A program made the position numbers and the translations under genes. From the NCBI GenBank assembly GCA_026119935.1, contig JALRMH010000025.1:1-64000 (forward strand): a DNA stretch of 64,000 nucleotides. The letters are read 5' to 3'. Source of the DNA: Endothia cerciana (lineage: Eukaryota; Ascomycota; Sordariomycetes; Diaporthales; Cryphonectriaceae). Below the pieces are notes generated by a model that was not told the origin of the DNA, made no database searches, and worked only from the letters and a program-made list of their open reading frames with translations. The first letter of the stretch is position 1; each line of letters begins with the position of its first letter. This document shows positions 54,215 through 64,000 of this stretch, in pieces.

Positions 54215-57200
54215 TATGGTCCAAATCGATTCCGACGTATCAGCGCCGAGTCGGGAAGAGCGCCCTGCTAGGTTAGGTTTCTCACAGAATGTCGAGCCTG
54301 ATGAGATCTTTCGGGATTGCGATAGTCTTGAGAGTAGTTAGACGCGAAGTGAGACGAGGTAATTGGCGATGGAGCCAGCATAGTGTATTGAAGCAACTTG
54401 CGGGTTTATGATGACGAGTTATTTTACACCAATTCCCTACAAATTAAATTATCTTCTACTTATTTCTGATCACAGCGCTGTTGATGTCTTACTCCTCTCG
54501 ACGATACGTGTACTAAGGGACCCGGGTCTTGCTTGTATTCCAGTTCGGCCAGCATTCAATATAATTTTCCATACATTCTATGAGCCCTGCAGAGTATGGC
54601 TTACACGCGCCCGAGCTTATTTCTGAGCTCGATCGCGCAGCCCTGGGCCCCTCGTACATTTCAACCATCTCTTTGTCGTGCTGCAGTCCTGATCATCTAC
54701 ATTCATTTCAGACCCTAACACTTTTAACACATTAGACTCTCCAAAATTTGTGTGTCTCTGGGGAGCGCGCGGCTATGATTTGCTCCTTGGAGTACGTTCG
54801 ATCTACGTGACGCGAAACGAGCCACAGCACTGGATCCATGGTGGCCCCCTCCCCGCATATGAAACCTGAGGCGAGAAACGGCCCAATAATTATTCGGATG
54901 ATCCACCGTCCGAAATCCGACTGATATTCCATCTTTCCTGTCATCTTGTCCCGAGTGGTGCTTGGTTATGCTATATGCGAAGTCAGACGACCCGATATTG
55001 TGAATGGGGGTGGAAAGCGTTCGTTCGGGAAAACACCATCCTGCACTTGAATATGCACTGGACATATGCGGAGGGTTCACACAACGCAAGGATCGCGTAA
55101 CCTTCACTTGACACATTGACATCCACTTTGCTCCATTTGGCTACTTACTCTACTCAGGTGGGAAAGACACCATGTTAACTTCTGGGTTTTGTCATCAAGA
55201 CCGCCATGCTCTCTCGAGATCACAAAACTGGAATATTGAAGGCCCACGAGAAAGTCCAGAGGCAAGCTTGGCTAATAGTATTTTCGTGTGCTCTGCAGCG
55301 GTCCTATCCTCAGAGTGTAGGATCATCTGTTGCTGCTTTAAAATACCTGACGCTAGGCCTTCTTAATCTCGATGCAGACGGCCTGAGGGGTCTGAGGTGG
55401 TAGGAATATCAATCGCGGATTGATGCGCACCTTGAGCTTGACCAAGGCTGTCTAGGCGGCATTCGCATACAGTACCCCGGTATTCTCACCCGGGGCCTCC
55501 ACCAGAGTAAACAATGAAAATCATCGGGTCCAAGGAGATGACTCATTACTATTTGGATAGCCCCTGAATCTGGTGATTCTACGCTTAAACAGCACTGGCA
55601 ATAAGATTGACACTGGTAGTGCCACTGTTGTAGGATCTGGAGATATCATATCAACAAGCAGGCGGCCCCAAACCAGACTGCCGTCCAGGCTTCTGCGCGG
55701 CGAGGAAGAACACCACCTTGCCGCCTTACAGTCCTTCCGCATCTCCTTCATCTCCCTCCGCTCCCCCTCTTTCATATTTTCTTCGCACAGGTTCAAGGCT
55801 ACCTAAGGAGGGATCAGTGGGTGGGAGTGATACCTAGGTAGCTCGACGAGCGCCAGTATTGCGCTCCCGCTTTGCCTTTCCTTAGCCTAATCGTGCCTGC
55901 GAGTTCCCAGACGAAACTCTTTCAACTTGGTCTCTGCATTTCATTCGACCTTCTTCTTGGACCGGTCGCTTGGCCTTCGGTAAAGATTCCCCAGCGGGAA
56001 TGTGCCCTTTCTGCTCCCGTGCCTTGCGCACGTTTGACTCCTTTCTCTTTTCTCTTTACTCTGGGTACGGGGACACGACCACACATCAGCACAGGCATGA
56101 ATCGTCTGTTGTTTACCACCAGTCGATAGCCTAGCTCCTAATTAGTTGAACAAGTCGAACGTCGTCCCGGACAGGTCTTCGAGATGACTGAGTGAACGCA
56201 GGGTCTAGCCTGGTCGTCGAGTAGACGAGCGGTAGTATCATTTTGTTTTGCTAAGAGAGAAACCGACTTATAATCTGGAGAGGACATGTGCATATCTCCG
56301 CCCGAATGTGTGAAGGAAATGGAAGCCCTGTGATACATTCTATAGCATGGCGAAGCTGTGAGTTGTCTATACGGGCACCATCTCCCCATCAACTGCCTAT
56401 ATCACAACGGAGTAAGCTAGCCCACCCATATGAAGCCATATTTGCTAGCAGCTTTGGATGGCCGGGTGGAGTAAGCCTGAGTCGGCCAGGCAGACCGCTT
56501 ACTCCATCTACCGCAGCCCATAAGATTACACAAAAGGGAGGGGGGCGGCGGGACGCAAAAACAGAGCAGAGTGGATATCCAGAGATGAGAGAATATCTAG
56601 GGAGAGTCAAGACTCAGAGAAGCTGTTCACATCACTGCTGGTGATGGATGTGAAGCTGATGTGTCATGGCTCGTTGATAGCACTTGCTAGACCAAGCGGT
56701 TGGATAAGTGATGAACCAATAATGAATAGTAGGATGAGATCTACAGGATCCAGCAGGATAAGTGAAGCACGCTTGTAGAATAATGAGAGGAATCGGGGAC
56801 CAGGGACATGATAATATACAACAACAGCAGCACTGTTGGCCCAGATTCGATCAACAACTCGTGTCGCTTCCCACAAAGCCACAGACCACGATACTGCTTG
56901 TTCAAGGCTGCGGGATGCAGCTCACTGATCATGCACGCTCTGGGCAACGCAGACTTCTGCCCTAGGATGATATGCATCAAGCAATGCACCTTTGAAATGG
57001 ACTGCCGGACATGGTTGTTGGCGTCTTGGAAGGAAGATGGTCTCCGTCCCGGGTTAGGGTTCGTACCGGCGCCGACCCGGCGCGAGATCCCAGGAAATTT
57101 GCGGCGTCGAGTCCGGAGCTGCGAACCACCTGCCAACCGACCACACCACCTTCGAAGCGACCATTTCTAGCAGCTCCCGACCAAGGAAACCCGTTTCCAC

Positions 57201-57263
57201 ACTCTTCGAGACGCGGCAAAGAGAAAGGAGACCCTCGAGTGTCCTAGTGAGCCCCGGATACCA
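54215..57263. other. Gene-poor spacer, 3.0 kb
   Basis: No recognisable gene. The 132-residue minus frame at 54724-55122 and the others have no domain content or supporting splice structure. The last 200 bases should hold the promoter of the uS17m gene. Confidence 0.4.
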
Positions 57264-57859
57264 ATGGCCTCCGCGGCCCTCGCAACCGCCACCGAAGCGG
57301 TCATCAAGACCGCGCCTGGGAGGTTCTCGCGCAGAGCGACCGGCGTCGTGGTGTCGGCAGGACTAGCAGCCAAGACCGTAAAGGTCCAGATCGGAGGGGA
57401 GGAGTGGAATAAGAAAGTGAAAAAGGCACGCCGCCCTTCCCAACCTCCTCTGCGGCCGATCCTAGCCCTCCGCTAACACCGGTCTTCCAGTATTTCAAAA
57501 AACCAGAATCCCACCTCGTCCACGACCCCAACGACTCCGCACGGGCTGGTGACGTCGTCGAGATCGTGTCCGGGTGGCGCACGTCTAAGAGGAAGCGCTT
57601 CGTGGTCAACCGTATAATAGCACCGTTCGGTCCGCCTGTCGAGGAGAGGCCGCCCGTGCCGACCCAGGAGGAGAGGGAGGCCGCGCATGCTGCAAGACGG
57701 GCGAAGAAGCTTGAGAGGAAGGAGCTGAAGGCAAAAGCGGCGCAGTTGGAGAAGAAGGTATCAAGAGCGGCGAAGCTCACCGAGGACATCACGCGGGCAG
57801 CGTGGAAGATGAGGTTGATCAACAGGGCGGAGTGGACGGGAGCAATTCCCGTGCGATAG
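57264..57859 (+). CDS. MRPS17: Mitochondrial small-subunit ribosomal protein uS17m
   Basis: OB-fold protein of the mitochondrial 37S ribosomal subunit that binds rRNA. Exons 57264-57425 and 57491-57859 give 176 residues. The conserved region starts at G-V-V-V-S-A-G-L-A-A-K-T-V-K-V-Q-I. It continues across the junction as W-N-K-K-V-K-K | Y-F-K-K-P-E-S-H-L-V-H-D-P, then G-D-V-V-E-I and V-V-N-R-I-I-A-P-F-G. The C-terminal extension (about 110-160) is a charged helix rich in E/A/K/R. The preferred model uses a GC-AG intron (AAG|GCACGC). A GT donor eight bases earlier (AAA|GTGAAA) would drop three residues (V-K-K). It converges with the AAA ATPase gene. Confidence 0.9.
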
Positions 57860-58133
57860 ATACTCGACTTGGTCGAATGAGGATATGGCATCATTTCGAC
57901 GGTCGCGGTGCTGAGAAGTAGCATGGTGACGGCAGTTGGAGAAACGAAGTGTACATTCACGAGACCCGTGTACTATATCGATTGACGGCGGAAGCAGGCC
58001 TACTTGTTCTATGAAAATCAATCCATGGAAAGGCCAACAAACCCTGTGCCCGGGCTGGTGCCGTCTCCAACGCCGCGAGCAGATATCAGAGCGATGCAAG
58101 CGGCAGGTGTTTGTGGTAGCCTGTCTCGGACCA

Positions 58134-60852
58134 TCAACCTCCACGCTCTCCAAACTCCCTTGCCCAGTCCTCGTGCTCCTTCAAACCCGACTTGCTCACG
58201 CTGGGTCGGATCATTGTGAGACTGGCAACAAAGTCCGATAGTTCGATAGGCCTGATGTCCTCCATCGTCATGTGCAGTAGTGCCTCGCCAAGAGATCTCA
58301 ACGGACCCATGGCGGCATCCTTGGCAAGAGCCGTCATGTCTGAGCCCGAGAAGCCTAGGAATGGGATTAGCATGGTGGCTCGCGCGAAGGATCTCGAAGC
58401 TGGTGCTTACCATCTGTCAACTCGACAAGCTTGGCCAGATCATCGTCCGCCAGGCCATGCTTTTGTTGACCGAGCAAGTTCTGAAGCTGAACAGCCCTGG
58501 TCTCGGCCTCGGGTAGTGGTATGTACTGCCGCCTGACGAACCTTCGACGAGCGGCCTCGTCAATGGCCCACGGGAGGTTTGTCGCTGCGAGGACTAGTAC
58601 ACGGTTGGGATCGCCCCGATCTTTATCCCCCGATTCCCGACCAGCCGCTGCTCGCTGGAGGTCACTCCACTGGATGAGGAATTCCGTCTTGATTCTCCTA
58701 GTCGCCTCGTGTTCACCAGATCCAGACCGTTGAGACAATAGTGAGTCGATCTCATCGACGAAGATGATGCTGGGTGCGAGGACCTTGGCGAGACCGAACA
58801 AGGCCCGAACCAGTTTTTCTGACTCCCCAAGATACTTGCTTGTCAGACTACTCGCCGAGATGGAGAAGAAAGTCGACTTCGACTCTGTAGCAACAGCTCG
58901 TGCCAACATCGTTTTGCCCGTACCTGGAGGTCCGAATAACAGCATGCCTCTTGCCGGTTCTCGGAGTCCCATGAAAAGATCAGGCCGTAGGAAAGGGTAA
59001 ACGACGGCCTCACGCAAGGCATTCTTCGCCACTTCAAGCCCAGCAATATCATTCCAGTGCACTTCATCACCTTGAATAACGATCTCGTTCAAGATTTGTT
59101 TGGCTGCGTTCCTGTCAACCCCAGGCGGCAGGTTCTTCATAACTGCATGTTTCCTCCTCTTCCACGACGCCTCCGGAGTCGAATCATCAGAAGCTGACTC
59201 CTCCGAAACATTTCGAGAGTTCGAGCGTGAGTTTCCTCTAGAGTTCGCAACTAAGGCTCGTTCCTTCTGTGAGATCCCCCTGCGGGGATGAGAAGAAGCG
59301 AGGTCGGGATCACTGTCCTCTACACCGGAGTCGGATGCGGCCCTCCGAAGAGGGGCAGACTTCCGGCGCTGTTCTAGGCTCGGGCTCGATGCGTGTTCCC
59401 GATGTGATCTGCTTGACTTCCGATGAATTGGGAGGCTCGTACTGCTAGTTGTCTTGTTTTCATGTCGGCCTTGGGCAAGATCTTCCTTTCGATAGGATCT
59501 GGATGAGGATCTCCTGATGTGATCAACATTCGCGCGGTGCCGAGGCATGCGCTCAGGTTCTCGGGCTTCCGATGCTAGGCCATTGAGAGCACTCGATGCG
59601 GCGCTGACGGAGAGCGCAGATGACCTAGGATATACTTCATCTGGACGTGCCGAGTCAAAGCTATGCCTCGACTCTAGTAGTTCCGCCTGCTCAGCTTCCT
59701 CTTCGTCTCTATGCTTCACCAGCCTACGTGAGTGACTGTCCCATTGCCGAGCGGGAGAAGGGTCAATTCTCCTGGTACTGGACTCGGCAAAGTCGTAATA
59801 TGAGGATGGCCGAGTGCGATCCGCAGCAGCGTCAGGAACGCTTCGCTGGGCTGACACGTCTCTCGAACCAAGGGCGCTCCATGCCAAGGTCGCAGCTTTG
59901 CTTGCCCCAGGCTCGTCTGAGAGCTTCGGGTTAGGACGGCGCTTTGTGGATTTCTCGCCTGTCTTGCCTGAGCGGAGTGTAGTTCTCATGGTGTACTTGT
60001 CAGGACTCGGTGACCGTGATATCTTCCGGGAGGAATTTGTATAGTAAGACGACAGCCTGGAGGAAGATGAGGAGGCGCCAGCCTCGGCGCCGGACCACCT
60101 AGGTCCCACCACAGCCTGCTCGGAGGAGGTTCTCGTGGTGAGGGATGGTCTGGGCGGTAGAGCCGGTCGAGACAGCTCGGGGTACGTGATTGCTGGTATG
60201 GTTCCGTCGCCGATCCAGCCCTTGCTGTTGCTGGGTGTGCGCCGTGTCTGGAGGTCTGATGTGCCGATATACTCGACCATTTTACCGTCTGTTGGTGTTT
60301 TGGGACTGTAGGTTGCATCATCCTCGCGAGATATCCTGAGGGCTTCTAGTAAGGCTATCCTCTCTTTACACTGCAGCTCCAGCTTTCTCAGGCTTTCGAT
60401 CAAGGCCTTCTCCGTCTCGGATTTCGGAACATAGCTGGATGTGACTTTGTGTGCATTATGCTCGGATATGTTTTCGAGTGCTGTCTTCCAGCAGCGCATA
60501 GCCTCCTTCTCGTTACCCTGGAACGAAGGGGTTAGTGGAGGCCAGGACTTCTTGCACGGTGGGATATCTTGGAGCCTACCTGGCCCTCATAGTACACAGC
60601 AGTACTGCAAGTCAGGTAACTCTCGTCGTAGATTTTCTGCAGGGCAGGCAGGGCAGCCTTGTTTCGAAGCATTGTGTCGCATGCCAACCATTCCCCCACA
60701 GTTGGTTGATACTCGTGAATCATGAACCAGGCATGCGCAGACTCGTTTGTGACCTTGGCCGAGAATGTGACTGCGATCTGATGTCGTTCCGCGCTCGAGC
60801 GGTCGGGGTGCCTGTCGGTGGCGCGGAAGGTCAAGTAGCCTCTCTCCAGCAT
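58134..60852 (-). CDS. Meiotic-clade AAA ATPase (Sap1/spastin/fidgetin-like)
   Basis: Predicted hexameric AAA ATPase of the spastin/Vps4 clade, closest by eye to yeast Sap1/Yta6. Model exons are 60852-60754, 60636-60580, 60517-58411 and 58354-58134 (827 residues). An MIT-like helical region spans about 34-110 (Y-Y-E-G-Q | G-N-E-K-E-A-M-R-C-W, L-E-L-Q-C-K-E-R-I). A long disordered Ser/Arg-rich linker follows to about 510. The ATPase comes next: Walker A G-P-P-G-T-G-K-T near 580, Walker B I-I-F-V-D-E-I-D near 632, sensor A-A-T-N-L-P-W and arginine fingers R-R-R-F. It ends in the clade's C-terminal helix (E-D-W-A-R-E-F-G). The 117-nt intron at 60753-60637 is also open in frame, so an 866-residue form is possible. 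The start is uncertain. Confidence 0.9.
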
Positions 60853-61335
60853 GAACGCGTCTTCATAGGTGAAAAGAGCAGCCTTGCACGTCTCTGGAAC
60901 AGCTGCTTGACAGACTTATCAAGCGCCGCAGCCGCAGTCCTAAGTGACGTAGTTTCAGGTAGGGTAGTAGGGTCGCTCTTGTGTACTATATGCTCAGCGA
61001 TTTCCCGCAACAATTGTTTACAGGGTGTACGCCGCTACGTACCCCAGCCCCCCCCTCAAGCCCCAGGATAGCATGGAAACAGACCCCCGATGCGGCCAAC
61101 TCCTACCTATTCTTAGCGACGCACATCCACAACAGCCACCCGATATTACACTTCGAAAATGAGTAGTGGAGGATTATTCCTCCACTGGTAGGATGCCTTT
61201 TTTTAAATTTTTTAAATTTTTTTTAAATACATTTGAGCTTGGACGAAGTTGCCATCGATCTATCTAAGTACTGCCGATGTAGGGGGTAAACTACTGAACG
61301 GCTGAAGTCCATCACGAGGCGGATCACGAGGCGGA
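60853..61335. other. Spacer with AT-rich homopolymer segment
   Basis: These 483 bases lie between the AAA ATPase start and the COG6 stop. A T/A-only run (TTTTTTTAAATTTTTT...TAAAT, about 61199-61227) stands out and may be part of the COG6 3' end. An open minus frame at 60831-61013 could belong to an upstream exon of the ATPase gene, but no ATG or splice site joins it cleanly. Confidence 0.45.
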
Positions 61336-63538
61336 TCACGAGAGCAACACTCGGATCTCATCAGCCGTCCTGGGAAATGCAGTGCGCAGGCTCTGGGCCT
61401 CCTGATCCTCGCCACCTGAATGGCTCTGCAGCTCAGACCACTCATCTGCAGACATAAGCATGTCCTCGAGACGCCCAAAATCCGTGCAGAACCTCTCAGC
61501 TGCCTCCTCAGTAATCTCTCGACCCAGACGTGAATCCTGAAGCTCTTGCATATTCTCCATGGCGTCCATGAGAGCAGAGGCAAGAAATATATCCAATGTA
61601 CGGCTTGCTACCTCCAAGGAGGCCGGTTGGAAAGGCTCCAGTGTTCGCATCTTCTCAATGTCTTCCTTTTTATCCGAAAGCGAGTCTAGGGTTGTGAAGA
61701 GCGCGTCGAGGCCCGACTCGTTTCTGAAGAAGAGATACTGACTGTCGACCAGCTCCTGAGACTGCTGGTCTACCTCTTTGCGAAGCTCCTCCGTGCGCCC
61801 TTGGGTAAAATCGAATGCCGATAGCACTGCAATGGCCGCATTTGTACAGTTGATGGAGAAGATGGCCTTTGATGGATGTTCCAAGGTCTGGGCCATGCTC
61901 TTACAACCTGACATGAAAGGGTCCAGGGCCTCAGTCAAGATCGGTTGAAAGTCCGCTTCCCGGCTACCCGTAGAGGTCAGAGATGTGTCGTATGTCTTCA
62001 CCACTGCCGATAGTTGCTCGAAAGCTTCGTGTAAGAACTCTGGGGGCTCTAGCCTTGACGGCCGCTGTTGGAATTCGCTCTGTAAGTTGCCCACGTAGTC
62101 TCTCATCAGCGATCGGAACTGGCGCAAGGCTTCCGACTCGAGACCTTGCAATGCTTCCACCAGCACCGAGTCGGAGCTGAGTAACCTGGAAAATGTGACC
62201 CGGTAGAAGTTGAGGAGATTGGCCAGCCTGTAGGCCAATATGACTTGTTCGTTGGTCTGAATCACTTGTTCCACGCGCTGGCGTAGAATCCTGGCAGCAC
62301 CAGACATATCGCGATCGACCAACTCATTGAGAGCCTTGACAGGGTCGAAGGTAGCAAGCTCATCGTTGTGATCCTCGACGAGATGCCATATCTCATTCTC
62401 TCGCCCAGCCCGAATGCCCTTGGCGATCTCGTCTCCTTCGGCGACGAATAGGATCTCTAAAGCCTCTCGTTCGCTAACAGCAGCCGAGTGGATCCACGCC
62501 AGCATATCCCCCACATACCGCAATGGATCATGAGCGGCGAGTTCGATAGGCTTCACTGATCGGTCCTCGACACCAGAAGGGGAAGATCCTGTCAATGCTG
62601 TGAAGAAGGTATCCGATAGAACCTGCTCCCTAGTTTCGGCAAAGACATCCAAGCAGCTCTGAAAGAGGGACGGACGCTCAGCCAGCACGCGGAGAGCCCG
62701 TCGTATAGATGATCCCATCTGGGGGTTCTCGAGATTGAGGGTCTTGAATGCACGCTGGATCCACCTGTACAGTTTTTGAAAGGCCAGGTTGAGATTCTTG
62801 GAGGTCTGTTCCATGATCTCGAGGCCAAGGGCCTGATTTTCGAAGCCAAGCAAAGTCTCGCAATCCTTGCGTATCCTCTTGGCCTTGGTAAGAACAGCGA
62901 AGAATTGGTCGTCCACCGGCTCTGCAGTTGAGGTCAATGCCGCCAATTCTTCCTCGGAAAGTAGGAAATGCTTGTTGAAAGCCGCAAGGAGCTGCTGCTT
63001 GGTCTCGATCTGGAGACGTTGCGTCATGAGAGACGAGGCGTCATGAATGACGGAGGAAGTTGCACCATGGGCTGCAGAGATATGGATCTTCATCTCGTCG
63101 TAACTCTTGTTGAGCTTGGCGATAGTGGCACCTATGCGTCGGAGTTGCTAAGAGGTTCAGTCAGACCCGGACTCGCGCAAAGGCCGACCGTGGGACGGTG
63201 CTTACATCGGAAACCTTGCCGAACTCAGTAATGATGTCTCCATTGCTTTCGATGACCTCCTTTTGGAGATGCAGCCGCAGCTGTCGTCTTGTAGCGGCAG
63301 AGTTGACGATACCGCGTTCATCTAAGAGTGATAGAGCATCACGGAACTCGGAGTCGGCGTAGGATGTAGCTAAAACGGCAGTGACTTTCGACGAGAAGGG
63401 GTTTGAGCCTCGGAATGATGAGGCTGTCGTTGGCGTCTGCGGGATAGAGGGACTTCCAGAGACACTGGTATCCCTCGGGGGTGATGAGCGCAAGGGCAGT
63501 TGGCTCAGAGGAAGGGGTGAGTCTGAAGTCATGGTCAT
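61336..63538 (-). CDS. COG6: Conserved oligomeric Golgi complex subunit 6
   Basis: Subunit of the COG lobe B tethering complex, which retrieves Golgi glycosylation enzymes by intra-Golgi vesicle traffic. Exons 63538-63206 and 63147-61336 give 714 residues, the usual length. The start MTMTSDSPLPLSQLPL leads into a Ser/Pro-rich tail. The conserved N-terminal coiled coil follows (R-D-A-L-S-L-L-D-E-R-G, R-R-Q-L-R-L-H-L-Q-K-E-V-I, and across the intron F-G-K-V-S-D | Q-L-R-R-I-G). Further family blocks are F-N-K-H-F-L-L-S-E-E-E-L, L-G-F-E-N-Q-A-L-G-L-E-I-M-E and P-L-R-Y-V-G-D-M-L-A-W-I-H. The intron is GTAAGC...TTAG. No damage is seen. Confidence 0.96.
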
Positions 63539-64000
63539 CGCATACTCCCTAAGTGACGTCTTCCTTGATGGGTCAAATAGAAGCTGACTACTGCTGAACG
63601 GTAGGTGTCACGAAGGCTAGAGATGGCCTTGGAAGTAAGGCTTCGCTTCGACAGGAGACGCTCGTGTTAGTCTAAGATGTACAAAGAATGTAGACCTTCA
63701 GGCGTCGCAGGTAGATTATCGATGTCTCTGAGGGAAGCTTTGAAGAACCTTGAGTGTTGAGCTAACATAGAATCAGCCTAGGTAGACAACTCACATATGA
63801 TATAACTGTGAGATGTCATTGTACTTCCACCGCATCTCAGCTTGGGTGAGACGCAACTCGCAAAGAGCTGCGTTGTACCCCTGGCCCGCTGTCTGACAGG
63901 GTGCTGTTTAAGGCTGGAGCTACTCCCTACCGCCTGCCCTTCTCGGGGTCCCATCGTCATAATCGATGAGATAAGATAAGACAGCAGCGCGTCCTGGGGC
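63539..64000. other. COG6 upstream region at window edge
   Basis: Upstream of COG6. A 60-residue minus frame at 63778-63960 has no recognisable content. Nothing else is assignable before the window ends. Confidence 0.4.

Noticed and set aside
1..64000. CRISPR arrays, rRNA genes or a secondary-metabolite cluster
   Set aside because: No regularly spaced repeats with unique spacers, no rRNA-like sequence, and no PKS, NRPS, terpene synthase or cluster-type tailoring genes were found; the genes are housekeeping and unlinked by pathway.

Overview
The window reads as a nuclear chromosome segment of a filamentous ascomycete (Pezizomycotina, most likely a Sordariomycete). The genes have short introns with GTAAGT/GTATGT-like donors and CTAAC-like branch sites, coding DNA is GC-rich, and the repeats carry the C-to-T mutation pattern of repeat-induced point mutation (RIP). 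The species cannot be named from the sequence alone.

Positions 1-16.7 kb are an AT-rich block of dead LTR retrotransposons. Three Ty3/Gypsy chromovirus-type copies sit inside one another. The youngest (6101-13479, TSD CTTAG) interrupts a sibling (1182-15380, TSD CATCT). That sibling interrupts an older, gutted relative (about 390-15861). All carry TAG/TAA stops where Gln or Trp codons are expected. Each has, between pol and the 3' LTR, an antisense reading frame for a cysteine-cluster/coiled-coil protein. A reverse-oriented solo LTR follows (16267-16705), then a RIP-damaged pogo/Fot1-like DNA transposon with perfect TA duplications (17419-19281). Next comes the wreck of a secreted type-B carboxylesterase whose catalytic core is deleted (19382-21923).

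From about 23.6 kb the sequence is ordinary gene-bearing DNA: KGD2 (2-oxoglutarate dehydrogenase E2), NDUFB9 (a five-exon complex I LYR subunit), divergent histones H2A and H2B, SQS1 (G-patch/R3H splicing factor), ATG4 (autophagy protease), JJJ1 (60S biogenesis J-protein), an SPX-RING protein, STR2 (cystathionine gamma-synthase), a 564-residue membrane-anchored unknown, EMG1/NEP1 (18S rRNA methyltransferase), a secreted Asn-rich repeat protein, mitochondrial uS17, a Sap1/spastin-like AAA ATPase and COG6.

Most of these are housekeeping genes with no operon-like logic. Local relationships are visible all the same. KGD2 and NDUFB9, both mitochondrial energy genes, share a divergent promoter with CCAAT boxes. 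H2A and H2B are divergent. The SPX-RING gene has two CACGTG motifs upstream. STR2 has a Gcn4/CPC1-type TGAGTCA site. No CRISPR array, rRNA or convincing tRNA was seen. Gene-free stretches of 2.4 to 4 kb lie at 45.2-47.6, 49.1-53.2 and 54.2-57.3 kb. Exon coordinates were worked out by hand from splice signals and reading frame.
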